Shown: positions 44,881 through 54,079 of the stretch, piece by piece
Layout of the letters: every line of letters begins with the position of its first letter
How positions within the stretch are numbered: position 1 is the stretch's first letter
Origin: Thalassobius sp049116315
GTDB lineage: Bacteria; Pseudomonadota; Alphaproteobacteria; Rhodobacterales; Rhodobacteraceae
DNA: 64,000 bases
Direction of reading: 5' to 3'
NCBI GenBank assembly: GCA_049116315.1
Contig: JAGDZD010000002.1
Span: forward strand, 1 to 64,000
The notes under the pieces: generated by a model
The model's input: the letters and a program-made list of their open reading frames with translations, nothing else
Told to the model about the DNA's origin: nothing
Database searches by the model: none
Program-made: the position numbers and the translations under genes

Positions 44881-44975
44881 GTTCCGTACCTTATTATTAT
44901 TGGTCTTGTCTTTCTGGCGTAGCGAGGCTTATGACCTATTGTAGATGATTCGGATAGGCTAATATTGCATGGCTT

Positions 44976-44994
44976 CTATGCAGTTTTTGCATAG
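44976..44994. promoter_or_regulatory. Operator-like dyad between the small gene and efp
   Basis: CTATGCA-gtttt-TGCATAG is a perfect 7-bp inverted repeat with a 5-nt spacer. It lies 104 nt upstream of efp and 96 nt upstream of the divergent small gene. It looks like a repressor site; the regulator is unknown. Confidence 0.5.
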
Positions 44995-45097
44995 CTCATC
45001 TATTTGATCCTCGACATGTCGTTGTCTTGCCTTGCGCCCCTACGCAATATATAGGTTTGTTCAAATTTCCATCAACCATTTGCCACGGTTTTGTCAC

Positions 45098-45661
45098 ATG
45101 CCCAAAATTAACGGAAACGAAATTCGCCCCGGTTACATCCTGGAACACGAGGGTGGTCTGTGGATCGCGGTCAAACTTGACTTCGTGAAACCAGGTAAAG
45201 GCGGGGCCTTCGCTCAGGTCGAACTTAAGAACCTTCGTAACGGATCAAAGCTTAACGAACGGTTCCGCTCTGCCGACAAAGTGGAAAAAGTTCGTCTTGA
45301 ACAGAAAGATCAACAGTTCCTTTATGAAAATGACGGAATGCTGGTGTTCATGGACAATGTCACCTTCGATCAGATCGAACTGCCTGCGGATCTGTTGGGC
45401 GATCGTCGTCCCTTCTTGCAGGACGGGATGACCGTTGTGATTGAATACTACGAAAGTGAAGCGCTGAGCATGAAGCTGCCTCAGAAAGTCACCTGTTCCA
45501 TTGTGGAAACAGAGCCGGTCGTAAAAGGTCAGACAGCGGCCAATTCGTTCAAACCAGCGGTTTTGGACAATGGCATTCGCGTCATGGTGCCACCGTTTGT
45601 TGGGCAGGACGAAGCGATCATCGTGAACACCGAAACGATGGAATACGTTGAACGCGCCTAA
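45098..45661 (+). CDS. efp: Elongation factor P
   Basis: 187-residue EF-P, which helps the ribosome through polyproline stretches. All three OB domains are present. The residue that is modified in many bacteria is K34, in FVKPGKGGAF. The start at ATG 45098 gives the standard MPKINGNEIRPG; the longer frame is leader. A clear intrinsic terminator follows. No EpmA/EpmB gene is in the window. Confidence 0.97.
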   Translation: MPKINGNEIRPGYILEHEGGLWIAVKLDFVKPGKGGAFAQVELKNLRNGSKLNERFRSADKVEKVRLEQKDQQFLYENDGMLVFMDNVTFDQIELPADLLGDRRPFLQDGMTVVIEYYESEALSMKLPQKVTCSIVETEPVVKGQTAANSFKPAVLDNGIRVMVPPFVGQDEAIIVNTETMEYVERA

Positions 45662-45684
45662 GGCTCGGTCAAAGTGTAAATAAG

Positions 45685-45712
45685 AAACCGGGCCTCGCGT
45701 GCCCGGTTTTTT
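45685..45712 (+). terminator. Intrinsic terminator of efp
   Basis: AAACCGGGC-ctcgcgt-GCCCGGTTT followed by a T-run (TTTTTT overall) starts 24 nt after the efp stop. It is a textbook intrinsic terminator. Confidence 0.9.
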
Positions 45713-45738
45713 GTGTCTTGGGGGGCAGTCGGGGCCTG

Positions 45739-46536
45739 TCAAAGGCGGATGGTGCTCATCAAGCGGCCAACCATCGTGCGATACCGGTCGCCGAAATGTT
45801 TGAAATGCATCAGTGCGGGCCACAGCTGATAGACCGGCTGGCGTGTCAAATACCCCAGCTCTGTGTGGCCATACCCTTCCCAAAAGCACTCTGCCGGTTG
45901 TCCAAATAGATTGAGCATCGCCAGATCAACTTCGGTGTGGCCGTAATAGCATGCGGGATCGATCATCCAGCCCTGTCCGCCGCTGAACAGAATGTTTTCT
46001 TGCCAAAGGTCCCCATGCAAAAGCGCCGGGCGTACCTTGGCCGGGAGCAGATCGGGCGTTGCCTCGATCACCTCTTCCAGCTTGCGCGACAGCCCCTCTG
46101 GCAGACAGGACACAAAGGGCGAAAGCCGGTGCTTGGCCCAGAACGTGGCCCAGTCGTCGCACGGGGTGTTCAGGACAGGGACACTCCGAGAGGCAAAGTT
46201 TTCCTCCCAGCCATAGTGATCGCCGGTCTGCGCGTGCAGACGGCGCACCGACAGGCCAAAACTGCGCCAATGCGCGGGCGAGCCCGCCTCGACCTCTACA
46301 AAGTCACGGATCAAAACACGGTCATCGACGAAACGGGGCTGCGGTGCCAGCGCGAACTGACCGATTTGGCGCATCATACGCGCTTCGGTCTGGGCGAGAG
46401 GGGACAGTTTGGCGGTGACAACGGAACCGTCCGCCAATTCGGCTTTGAAAAACTCGGTTGCGTCGCAACCATCGATCCGGGTCAAGTCTGTGACGGCCTG
46501 ACCTGCAAGGTTTTCGATTTCGTCCTTCGGCGTCAT
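45739..46536 (-). CDS. Fructosamine kinase family protein
   Basis: 265-residue fructosamine/ketosamine-3-kinase-like phosphotransferase with an aminoglycoside-phosphotransferase fold. The catalytic HGD is in LLHGDLWQENILF, and the metal-binding MIDPACYYGHTEVDLAML follows. It may deglycate proteins by phosphorylating Amadori products. Its start overlaps the ygfZ stop by 4 nt, so the two form a unit. Confidence 0.9.
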   Translation of the reverse strand: MTPKDEIENLAGQAVTDLTRIDGCDATEFFKAELADGSVVTAKLSPLAQTEARMMRQIGQFALAPQPRFVDDRVLIRDFVEVEAGSPAHWRSFGLSVRRLHAQTGDHYGWEENFASRSVPVLNTPCDDWATFWAKHRLSPFVSCLPEGLSRKLEEVIEATPDLLPAKVRPALLHGDLWQENILFSGGQGWMIDPACYYGHTEVDLAMLNLFGQPAECFWEGYGHTELGYLTRQPVYQLWPALMHFKHFGDRYRTMVGRLMSTIRL

Positions 46537-47267
46537 AGCGGGTCAACAAGCACAGTTGCGGCCCCAGCGTTCAGCGGCCCTTTGGCGCGATCAAAACGCA
46601 AATAGGCAATCGCCTGAGACCCTGTCGTGGACAGCACTGTGCCCGCTTCTTTGGTGCCGGCGTGGATTGGGGTACCAGTTTCTGCATCGCCATCGATTGA
46701 AACGGTGCGCAAACCTTTGCGCAGTTCGGTTTTATGTTTCATCCGTGCGGTGACTTCTTGGCCCACGTAACATCCCTTGCGAAAGTCGACGCCATTGAGG
46801 CGTTCAAAACCTGCTTCTAAGATATATGTTTCGGGAGTGAGTTCAATGCCGGTCTGGGGGATGCAGTTCTTAACCTGTAATTCTAACCAATTGGTTGAAT
46901 CTGAACCACTTTCTGCGCCGTAAAGTCGCCAACCAAGTGCTTCGTGGCGCGGGTCTTTGACGGCGCCATCAGGGGCCGGGCCCGTGCCGCGTTTGACGCC
47001 AAGCGTGGTCTCTTGGATCTGCACATTGGCGCGCAGCTTGTACATGGACAGTTTTTGTAACAGCATCGGTGCAAGACTGGTATCCACATCCAGCAAAACA
47101 TCCTCTTGATCGGCAATCAAAAAGAAATCCGCCAAGAATTTTCCCTGCGCGGTCAGCAGGGCGGTATAGACAATGCCGCTTTCCAGTTTTTTGACATCGT
47201 TTGTCACGAGACCCTGCAGAAAGTCTCTGGTGTCGGGTCCTGAGATGCGAAAAATACTGCGTGTCAT
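46533..47267 (-). CDS. ygfZ: YgfZ/GcvT-like folate-binding protein
   Basis: 244-residue YgfZ/IBA57 homologue, needed for the function of certain Fe-S enzymes such as MiaB and for tRNA modification. The diagnostic motif KGCYVGQEVTARMKH is intact (about residues 158-172). The N-terminal SGPDTRDFLQGLVTNDV is GcvT-like. It overlaps the fructosamine-kinase-like gene by 4 nt and is divergent from the glycosyltransferase. Confidence 0.94.
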   Translation of the reverse strand: MTRSIFRISGPDTRDFLQGLVTNDVKKLESGIVYTALLTAQGKFLADFFLIADQEDVLLDVDTSLAPMLLQKLSMYKLRANVQIQETTLGVKRGTGPAPDGAVKDPRHEALGWRLYGAESGSDSTNWLELQVKNCIPQTGIELTPETYILEAGFERLNGVDFRKGCYVGQEVTARMKHKTELRKGLRTVSIDGDAETGTPIHAGTKEAGTVLSTTGSQAIAYLRFDRAKGPLNAGAATVLVDPL

Positions 47268-47333
47268 GTCTAATCTCTTCTGCTGTGTTAGAGTGGTATA
47301 TAGTACGGAAACAAGCGAGTGACAGGGGGATTG

Positions 47334-48032
47334 ATGCGCGCTGCCCTAACAGTAATTGTACCCACGCTAAATGCTCAATCCGAGTTGCCTTCGTGTTTGA
47401 GTGCATTGATGGAAGGTTTGCAGGTCGGTTTGATCCGCGAATTGATCGTCAGTGACGGTGGGTCCAAAGATGAAACGCTGCGAATTGCGGACGAGGTGGG
47501 CGCGCGCATAGCGCTTGGTGCGCCATCACGTGGCGGGCAATTGGCGCGCGGTTCTGAATTGGCGCAGGGCGAATGGCTGTTGTTTTTGCACGCTGATACG
47601 GTGTTGTCGCCGGGGTGGGCGGAGGTCATGCTGGATCACATCGATAGCGGTGGCGAGAAAGCAGGATACTGTCAGCTTCGCTTTGATCAGCCGGGGCTGG
47701 CCGCGCGAATTGTTGCAGGCTGGGCAAATATGCGCGCCAAGCGGTTCGGGGTGCCCTTCGGAGACCAAAGCCTGCTGATCTCACGCGAGCTTTATGATCA
47801 AGTGGGCGGCTATCGTGATCAGCCTTTGATGGAGGATGTGGCGATGGCGCGCGCCCTCAAGGGCGCGCTGGTCGAGTTGGCGATCACTGCCCAAACAAGC
47901 GGCGCGAAATACGTCCAAGAAGGCTGGATCCGCCGGGGTGCGCGGAACCTTTGGTTACAGATCCGCTATCTGAACGGCGCTGATCCGCACGCTCTTGCGC
48001 AAGCTTATCAGCCGTCGGACCGTCCGTCTTGA
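47334..48032 (+). CDS. Family 2 glycosyltransferase (TIGR04283-like)
   Basis: 232-residue GT-A-fold glycosyltransferase. The start TVIVPTLNAQSELPSCLSAL, the DGGSKDETLRIAD motif and the LFLHADTVL (DxD-type) motif fit the TIGR04283 group (rSAM/selenodomain-associated transferase 2). I use ATG 47334; a GTG at 47319 is in frame. Its usual partner (TIGR04282) is absent. The last 149 nt overlap the convergent ABC exporter gene in coding sequence. Confidence 0.88.
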   Translation: MRAALTVIVPTLNAQSELPSCLSALMEGLQVGLIRELIVSDGGSKDETLRIADEVGARIALGAPSRGGQLARGSELAQGEWLLFLHADTVLSPGWAEVMLDHIDSGGEKAGYCQLRFDQPGLAARIVAGWANMRAKRFGVPFGDQSLLISRELYDQVGGYRDQPLMEDVAMARALKGALVELAITAQTSGAKYVQEGWIRRGARNLWLQIRYLNGADPHALAQAYQPSDRPS

Positions 48033-49770
48033 ATTGAAGCTGATAGAGCTCGGCGTAGATGCCGCCACGGGCCAGCAACTCGTCATGGGTGCCTTCGTCG
48101 ACAACCTGACCCTTGTCCATCACGATAATTTTGTCGGCGTTGCGCACCGTCGACAGCCGGTGAGCGATCACCAAGGTTGTGCGGTTTTGAGACAGCTTAT
48201 CCAGCGCTTCTTGCACGACCTTTTCAGATTGGGCGTCCAGCGCACTTGTTGCCTCGTCCAACAGCAACACCGGGGTGTTGCGCAGCAATGCCCGCGCAAT
48301 GGCCACCCTTTGGCGCTGCCCCCCCGAAAGGTTCGAGCCACGGGGCCCAACAGGACTGTCGAGCCCGTCGGCCAGTTTGGGCAAGAAGTCACTGACATGC
48401 GCGGCTTGCAGCACGCTTTTCAGCTGTTCATCAGAGACGTCTTTGCGCCCCAATAGAATGTTTTCCCGTAGGGTTTCATCAAAAAGCGCCGCATCTTGGG
48501 ACACCACACTAAAGAGGCTGCGCAACCCGGGGAGGGACATGGATTTGGCGTCGATGTCGCCGACCAGTACCTGACCTGCCTGTGGGTCAACCAACCGTGT
48601 CAGCAAATTAAAGATCGTAGATTTCCCGGCCCCAGAGGCCCCCACCAGCGCTGTTGTTTTTCCTGCCGGCGCAATCAAGCTGGCTTGGTTCAGCACCCGT
48701 GTGTCGCCATAAGACAGCTCAACGTTTTTCAACTGAACCTCGGGCATGCCCGCTGGCGCTTGCAAGGGCTGCGCCGGAGAGACCAGACGCGGCTTGATGT
48801 CCAGCAATTCTTTGATCCGCTCAATTGCGGCGGCTGCGTTTTGCCATGTGCCCGTGACCGCTCCCAAGCGGCGCAGCGGTTCAAAAGCAAACCCGATCGC
48901 CGTGAAAAAGGACATGAATTCGCCAATGGTTTTGTCGCCATTGATGATCTCGGCGCCGCCAAACACCAAAACACCCAAGAACCCAATACCGGCCATCACA
49001 TCGATCAGACCGGGAATGGTGGCCTCGCCCAGTTTCGCGCGCACCTCGGCGCGCACCAAATTGTTGGTCAGGCTGCGATAACGCTGGGATTGGTAATCCT
49101 CTAGCCGGTTCAATTTGACCGGCACGATGCCATGAAACACCTCGTCTAACCGCGTGGCCAGTTTGGCCCCAAGATCCCGCGCTTCGCGGGCGCGACGGCG
49201 CACAAAGGTTTGCACCAGCTGCGACGGCAAGACCAAGATGGGCGTGCCAATACAGGCCACCAACGTCCATTGCCAATCGGTTGTCACGGCAACCGACATC
49301 AAGATCACCAAGGCCACAAGGTCGCGCCCCGCACCGGTGATAACCGCGTTCCAGACTTGGCCCACGGCCTCGACATCGGCTTGCACCCGCTGGATCAGAA
49401 AACCCGGCGGATGGGATTGATGAAAGCTGCTGTCTTGGCGCATCAAATGGTCCAGCATCCCGGTGCGCATATCCGCCGCCGAGCGCTGCGAGATCAGCGA
49501 CAACAAGGCTTTCTGACCGATGCTGGCCAATGCGCGCACAAGGAAGATCCCCATGATCCCGCCGCCGACCCACCAGATGGCCCCCATGTCGCCACCCACA
49601 AATGCGTCGTCGAACATGGGCTGCATCATCAGGCTAAGCGCCCCAAGCATCGACCCTTCGAGCGCCATAAAACCAAGCGCGGCCAGCAACAGCCACTTGT
49701 GTTTGTAAAGATAGTTTGACCAAAGCCAGCTCAGCAGTTCACGACTGTTGTTGTTGTCTGCGCTGCTCAT
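47884..49770 (-). CDS. ABC exporter, MsbA-like half-transporter
   Basis: 628-residue fused permease-ATPase. Six membrane helices (about 25-310) precede the ATPase with Walker A GASGAGKSTIF, signature LSGGQRQRVAIARALL and Walker B VLLLDEATSALD. The type I exporter pattern (MsbA/multidrug) suggests lipid or drug flipping. The NBD normally ends soon after AELYQLQF; here about 40 extra residues (Ser/Gly/Arg-rich, ending in a basic tail) are encoded antisense to the glycosyltransferase 3' end. Its start overlaps the phosphatase stop by 4 nt. Confidence 0.94.
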   Translation of the reverse strand: MSSADNNNSRELLSWLWSNYLYKHKWLLLAALGFMALEGSMLGALSLMMQPMFDDAFVGGDMGAIWWVGGGIMGIFLVRALASIGQKALLSLISQRSAADMRTGMLDHLMRQDSSFHQSHPPGFLIQRVQADVEAVGQVWNAVITGAGRDLVALVILMSVAVTTDWQWTLVACIGTPILVLPSQLVQTFVRRRAREARDLGAKLATRLDEVFHGIVPVKLNRLEDYQSQRYRSLTNNLVRAEVRAKLGEATIPGLIDVMAGIGFLGVLVFGGAEIINGDKTIGEFMSFFTAIGFAFEPLRRLGAVTGTWQNAAAAIERIKELLDIKPRLVSPAQPLQAPAGMPEVQLKNVELSYGDTRVLNQASLIAPAGKTTALVGASGAGKSTIFNLLTRLVDPQAGQVLVGDIDAKSMSLPGLRSLFSVVSQDAALFDETLRENILLGRKDVSDEQLKSVLQAAHVSDFLPKLADGLDSPVGPRGSNLSGGQRQRVAIARALLRNTPVLLLDEATSALDAQSEKVVQEALDKLSQNRTTLVIAHRLSTVRNADKIIVMDKGQVVDEGTHDELLARGGIYAELYQLQFKTDGPTADKLAQERADQRRSDSGSVTKGSAHPGGSSLLGRISRRLFGQ

Positions 49771-50453
49771 GAGGGAATCTTTCGGCCATTTTTGAACCCG
49801 TCGGACAGGGCTTGTGGATCATACTCATCCCGCAGCCAGTCTTCAAAAGCTATTTCTGATTTTGCAGTGCGCGCGCCGTAAACGTCCAAGAAATAGCCCA
49901 GAATTCCGGTCTTGGTCCATTTCAGATGGATGTATTTCAGGCTCAGCATCTGTTTTGCTTCGGCCACCGGGGCGTTTTCGATCACCAGTTTGTAAACAGC
50001 ACTGGCCATGCCCGCCCGATCCGCACCAGATTTGCAATGAAACAGAAACGGGCGCTCAAGCTCGCGAAACAGCGTGATCAGTCGCAACAGGTTTTCCCGG
50101 TTGGGCGCGCCGCGCGCTTCGAGGGTCAGGTCGATCAGGTCCAACCCCAAACGTGCACAGCTCTCTTGTTCAAACAGATAGCTGGGGCGATCTGGTGACT
50201 TGCCACGCAGGTTGATCACCGTTTTCAGACCCGTTTTGGCATAGGTTTCAAACCGCTCATGACTGGGCTGATTAGAGCGAAATACCCCCGGAGCAATTTC
50301 AAAGAAGTTGGTCCAAGGTCGCCGCAGAATGGCGTGATCGAACCACGTGTAATGGAGGTGGGCCAACCGGCGGTGCTCGGGATCCGTCAGATCGATGGGA
50401 TCTGGCAAAAAGGACCCTTTGCTGAGGGCGCGGAATTTTTTCACAGGGTTCAT
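49767..50453 (-). CDS. Tyrosine/dual-specificity phosphatase-like protein
   Basis: 228-residue protein with a cysteine-phosphatase signature. The active-site loop FHCKSGADRAG fits HCxxGxxR and carries catalytic Cys and Arg near residues 140-146. The N-terminal PGVFRSNQPSHERFETYAKTGLKTVINLRG is typical of the DSP group. It is first in a two-gene operon with the ABC exporter (4-nt overlap). Both may act on the cell envelope. Confidence 0.88.
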   Translation of the reverse strand: MNPVKKFRALSKGSFLPDPIDLTDPEHRRLAHLHYTWFDHAILRRPWTNFFEIAPGVFRSNQPSHERFETYAKTGLKTVINLRGKSPDRPSYLFEQESCARLGLDLIDLTLEARGAPNRENLLRLITLFRELERPFLFHCKSGADRAGMASAVYKLVIENAPVAEAKQMLSLKYIHLKWTKTGILGYFLDVYGARTAKSEIAFEDWLRDEYDPQALSDGFKNGRKIPS

Positions 50454-50636
50454 CGAGGATCCGTTGGCTGACGTTCGCGCGTCTTGTAGGGGGCAAGGGG
50501 TCTGGTGGCAAGCTTGGCGCGATTTTCAGCGCCTGCAAGCGTGATGAGTGGCATCAGGAAAATTGATGAATTTCTAGATTGACGCCGATGGCATCGTGGC
50601 TAACCATCCGTCAGATCATTTCCCCCGGAGTATACG

Positions 50637-51833
50637 ATGTCCCTTTCCAACGGTCGCCACTACCTTGCCATTCCTGGCCCCTCTGTCATGCCGGAAACGG
50701 TGCTGCGTGCGATGCACCGTTCGGCCCCTAATATTTACGAAGGTGAGTTGGTTGAGGTGACCCGGTCCTTGATGCCGGATCTGCGCAACGTGGCGCGCAC
50801 CGCCCACAATGTGGCCATCTACATCTGCAATGGGCATGGCGCATGGGAAGCGTCGTTGTCCAATGTGCTGGCCCCCGGTGACAAGGTCTTGGTGCCAACA
50901 ACCGGGCGGTTTGGTCATGGGTGGGCCGAGATGGCGCGCGGTCTTGGCATTGAGGCCGAGATTTTGGAATTTGGACGTCAGTCCCCCTTTGCCCCCGATC
51001 AGATCGAGGCGGCGCTGCGGGCGGACACGGACCACAAAATCAAAGCGGTTCTGGCCACGCATGTGGACACCTCGACCGGTATTTTGAACGATATTTCTGC
51101 GCTGCGCCAAGCCATGGACGCAGCAGGGCATCCCGCATTGCTGATGGCGGATTGCATTGCTTCTTTGGGCTGTGACCAGTTCGAGATGGACGCGTGGGGC
51201 GTTGATGTGATGGTGGCGGCAAGCCAGAAAGGCCTGATGACACCGCCGGGCATGGGGCTGGTCTTTTTTAACGACAAAGCCGCAGAGGCGCGCAAAAAGA
51301 TGACACGGGTCAGCCCTTATTGGGATTGGACACAGCGCGCCAACCCAGAAATGTATTATCAGCATTTCTGTGGCACGGCGCCGACCCACCATCTCTATGG
51401 GCTGCGCGCTGCGCTGGATTTGCTAAAAGAAGAAGGCATGGAGGCCGTCTGGCACCGCCATGACACCTTGGCGCGCGCGATTTGGGCGGCAGCGGACGCC
51501 TGGAGCACAGAAGGTGTTTTGTCGATGAACGTTGCAGACGCCGCGCATCGTTCGCGCGCTGTGACCTCTTTGCGGGTTGGATTGCCTCATGGGCCCAAAC
51601 TGCGGGCATGGACCGATCATCAAGCCGGGGTCACGTTAGGGATCGGGCTTGGCATGTCCGAAAAAGGTGATCCGCATGGACTGGGCTATTTCCGCATTGG
51701 CCACATGGGGCACGTCAACGCCCATATGGTGTTGGGGGCCTTGGGGGCAATTGAAGCGGCATTTGTGGCCGAAGGCATTCCGCATGGCGCCGGGGGGCTG
51801 AGCGCCGCAGCCAAGATCATCGCGGCGGGTTAG
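50637..51833 (+). CDS. Serine-glyoxylate/alanine-glyoxylate aminotransferase family
   Basis: 398-residue class V aminotransferase. The N-terminal LAIPGPSVMPETVLRAMHRSAPNIYEGE and the PLP lysine K198 in ASQKGLMTPPGMGL are the family pattern. In methylotroph-like roseobacters this enzyme (SgaA) converts glyoxylate and serine to glycine and hydroxypyruvate in the serine cycle. Other serine-cycle genes are not adjacent, so the assignment is to family only. A terminator-like repeat follows the stop. Confidence 0.92.
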   Translation: MSLSNGRHYLAIPGPSVMPETVLRAMHRSAPNIYEGELVEVTRSLMPDLRNVARTAHNVAIYICNGHGAWEASLSNVLAPGDKVLVPTTGRFGHGWAEMARGLGIEAEILEFGRQSPFAPDQIEAALRADTDHKIKAVLATHVDTSTGILNDISALRQAMDAAGHPALLMADCIASLGCDQFEMDAWGVDVMVAASQKGLMTPPGMGLVFFNDKAAEARKKMTRVSPYWDWTQRANPEMYYQHFCGTAPTHHLYGLRAALDLLKEEGMEAVWHRHDTLARAIWAAADAWSTEGVLSMNVADAAHRSRAVTSLRVGLPHGPKLRAWTDHQAGVTLGIGLGMSEKGDPHGLGYFRIGHMGHVNAHMVLGALGAIEAAFVAEGIPHGAGGLSAAAKIIAAG

Positions 51834-51842
51834 ATCGGGCAG

Positions 51843-51913
51843 AGAGGGCGCTGCCCCCTCCGGTGAAATGGGATTTCACCGTTCACCCCCGAGGTATTTG
51901 AACCAAGAAAAAG
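51843..51913 (-). repeat. 3'-end element, type B, after the hisC-like gene
   Basis: Read on the minus strand it starts directly after the hisC-like stop as CTTTTTCTTGGTTC, then AAATACCTCGGGGG, then the hairpin GGTGAAAT-ccc-ATTTCACC (51862-51880) and a GC-rich hairpin near 51843-51860. It matches 57202-57266 in order and sequence. Confidence 0.7.
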
Positions 51914-53026
51914 TCAGGGTGTGTTTTGCACCTTGGCCAAGGCAATGGGCAGGGCTGTTTTGAACGCCTTGAGATCTTGGGGGCGACCAGCGCTGACGCG
52001 AATGCAGCGGTTTTGCGGGGCGACAAAAGGCATGCGCACAAAGATGCCCTCTTGCACCAGAGCTGTCAGCAAGTCTTTGGCAAATTGAGCATCTTTGCCG
52101 CAATCAAGGGTAACAAAATTGGTGGCGGACAGCAGTGCATGCAACCCATATGGGGCGGCAATCTCGGCAAGCTGTTGACGGGCCTCTGCAATGGCCTTGG
52201 TGGTTTGGTCGAGCCAGTCCTGATCTTTGAGGGCGGCCAAGGCACCAGCTTGAGCGGCGCGGTTCATGCCAAAGTGGTTGCGAATTTTGTTGAAGGCCGT
52301 GATCAGCGGTTCCGCCCCCAGCGCATAGCCGACACGGGCCCCCGCCAATCCATAGGCCTTGGAGAAGGTGCGCATGCGGATGACACGGGGATCCGCAATG
52401 TCGATTTCGAGCGCGGTGCCCTCTGGTGCAAGTTCGACATAGGCCTCGTCCAGCACCAAAAGCGTGTCTTGTGGCAAATCGGGCAGGGCGGCCAAGATGG
52501 CGTCGCTGGTGTACCAGCTGCCCATTGGGTTGTCGGGATTGGCCAGATAGACCATTTTGGCCTTCACCTCATGGGCCTTGGCAAACAGAGCTTGGATGTC
52601 TTCGTGATCATCGCGGTAAGGCACCTGATGTAACACGCCGCCAAAGCCTGAGACATGGTAGTTGAACGTCGGGTAGGCCCCGGCGGAGGTCACCACCGGA
52701 TCGTTCGGCTCGACCAGCAAACGCGCAAGATAGCCGAGCAGGCCATCAATACCTTCGCCAACGACGATGTTTTCTGGACCAACATTGTGAAACTCCGCCA
52801 GCGCATGGCGCAAATCATGGCTTTCTGGATCGCCATACATCCAAAGCTCTGTGCTGGCCTCTTGCAGGGCTGCAAGCGCCAAGGGCGAGGCGCCAAAGAC
52901 GTTTTCATTGGCACCCAAGCGGGCCGCAAAGCGGCGTCCAGAGGCACGTTCTTGAGTTTCCGGGCCAACAAAGGGCACGGTGGCGGGCAGCGTTTGGCTG
53001 AGGGCGGTATAGCGAGGTCCTGTCAT
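51914..53026 (-). CDS. hisC: Histidinol-phosphate aminotransferase-like protein
   Basis: 370-residue class I/II PLP aminotransferase. RLGANENVFGASP near residue 40 and the PLP lysine in RTFSKAYGLAGARVGYALG are the HisC pattern, and the C-terminal NRCIRVSAGRPQDLKAF fits as well. Roseobacters often have more than one HisC-like gene, so it might instead act on phenylalanine, tyrosine or another amino acid. I use ATG 53026; six codons upstream are in frame. It is not in a his operon. Confidence 0.88.
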   Translation of the reverse strand: MTGPRYTALSQTLPATVPFVGPETQERASGRRFAARLGANENVFGASPLALAALQEASTELWMYGDPESHDLRHALAEFHNVGPENIVVGEGIDGLLGYLARLLVEPNDPVVTSAGAYPTFNYHVSGFGGVLHQVPYRDDHEDIQALFAKAHEVKAKMVYLANPDNPMGSWYTSDAILAALPDLPQDTLLVLDEAYVELAPEGTALEIDIADPRVIRMRTFSKAYGLAGARVGYALGAEPLITAFNKIRNHFGMNRAAQAGALAALKDQDWLDQTTKAIAEARQQLAEIAAPYGLHALLSATNFVTLDCGKDAQFAKDLLTALVQEGIFVRMPFVAPQNRCIRVSAGRPQDLKAFKTALPIALAKVQNTP

Positions 53027-53140
53027 TGGCCCAGATAATCGCAAGCAAGGGCCATGGGCAAGAGGAAGACTGCCGCAACGTCTTTGTGGGATTGGCGTGG
53101 GATGTGAGGCATCTTTGAGCCAACCCAGAGGAGAGCCGCG

Positions 53141-53929
53141 ATGAGCCGTGTTTCAGTGTCCATTTCCAACCATATTGCCGAGGTAACCTTAACCCGGGGC
53201 GACAAAATGAACGCGCTCGATATTGAAATGATCGAAGCACTGGTGGCGGCGGGCGAAAGCCTGCGCGGGCACAATGATGTGCGCGCGGTGGTCTTATCTG
53301 CGGAAGGAAAAGCCTTCTGCGCTGGACTTGATGTGGCGAACTTTGCCCGCTTTGCGCAGACGGACCCAGAAGAGTTGATCATGCCGCGCACCCATGGGGC
53401 CGCCAATCTGTTTCAGCAGGTCTCTCTGATTTGGCGCGAATTGCCGGTGCCGGTGATTGCTGCGCTGCATGGCGTGTGCTTTGGCGGTGGTCTGCAGATT
53501 GCGCTTGGCGCAGACATCCGTATTGCGCACCCCGACACCCAACTTTCGATCATGGAGATGAAATGGGGGCTGATCCCGGATATGGGCGGCATGGTGGTCC
53601 TGCCCAAACTGCTGCGCGCCGATCATCTCAGACAGCTGACCTATACCGCCAGCCCCATTGACGCGAGCAAAGCACAAGACATCGGGCTGGTCACCGACCT
53701 CTCACAGGACCCACGCCAAGCCGCCCATGATCTGGCCGCTCAAATCGCACTCAAAAGTCCTTCCGCCATTCAGGCCGCCAAACGCCTGATCGATTTGGCC
53801 GAAACCACCAACAATGAGGCTGAAATCTTAACGTACGAAAGCCGCTTTCAAACGGATCTGGTCGGCAAGCCGCACCAGATGGAAGCCATCATGGCCAATA
53901 TGCAAAAACGCCCACCGGTCTTTAAGTAG
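53141..53929 (+). CDS. Enoyl-CoA hydratase/isomerase (crotonase) family
   Basis: 262-residue crotonase-fold protein. The oxyanion-hole motifs are AEGKAFCAGLDV (about residues 53-64) and the HGVCFGGGLQIALGADIRIA loop near 110-130. It probably hydrates or isomerises enoyl-CoA. The canonical second catalytic Glu region (MEMKWGLIPDMGG) is present. It starts with GAGGAGAGCC upstream of ATG 53141 and is divergent from the hisC-like gene. The substrate is not evident. Confidence 0.9.
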   Translation: MSRVSVSISNHIAEVTLTRGDKMNALDIEMIEALVAAGESLRGHNDVRAVVLSAEGKAFCAGLDVANFARFAQTDPEELIMPRTHGAANLFQQVSLIWRELPVPVIAALHGVCFGGGLQIALGADIRIAHPDTQLSIMEMKWGLIPDMGGMVVLPKLLRADHLRQLTYTASPIDASKAQDIGLVTDLSQDPRQAAHDLAAQIALKSPSAIQAAKRLIDLAETTNNEAEILTYESRFQTDLVGKPHQMEAIMANMQKRPPVFK

Positions 53930-53957
53930 CGCGAGTCGTCAGGGCCTCCGGCCATGT

Positions 53958-54046
53958 TTTCATCTTGCTGCAAATACTCATCTTGGGGGGAATGAAATAC
54001 TCATCTTGGGGGGAATGCACCTTGGTGAAGGGGGGCAACGCCCCCC
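53958..54046 (+). repeat. 3'-end element, type A, with tandem duplication
   Basis: About 28 nt after the crotonase stop comes TTTTCATCTTGC, then AAATACTC, and a perfect 23-bp tandem repeat (53972-53994 and 53995-54017) covering AAATACTCATC and a G-run. It ends with the hairpin GGGGGGC-aac-GCCCCCC (54030-54046). It is of the same family as 18111-18160. Confidence 0.75.
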
Positions 54047-54079
54047 ATCCCGGCCCGCCGCAGGCGAGGCTGATTGAGA

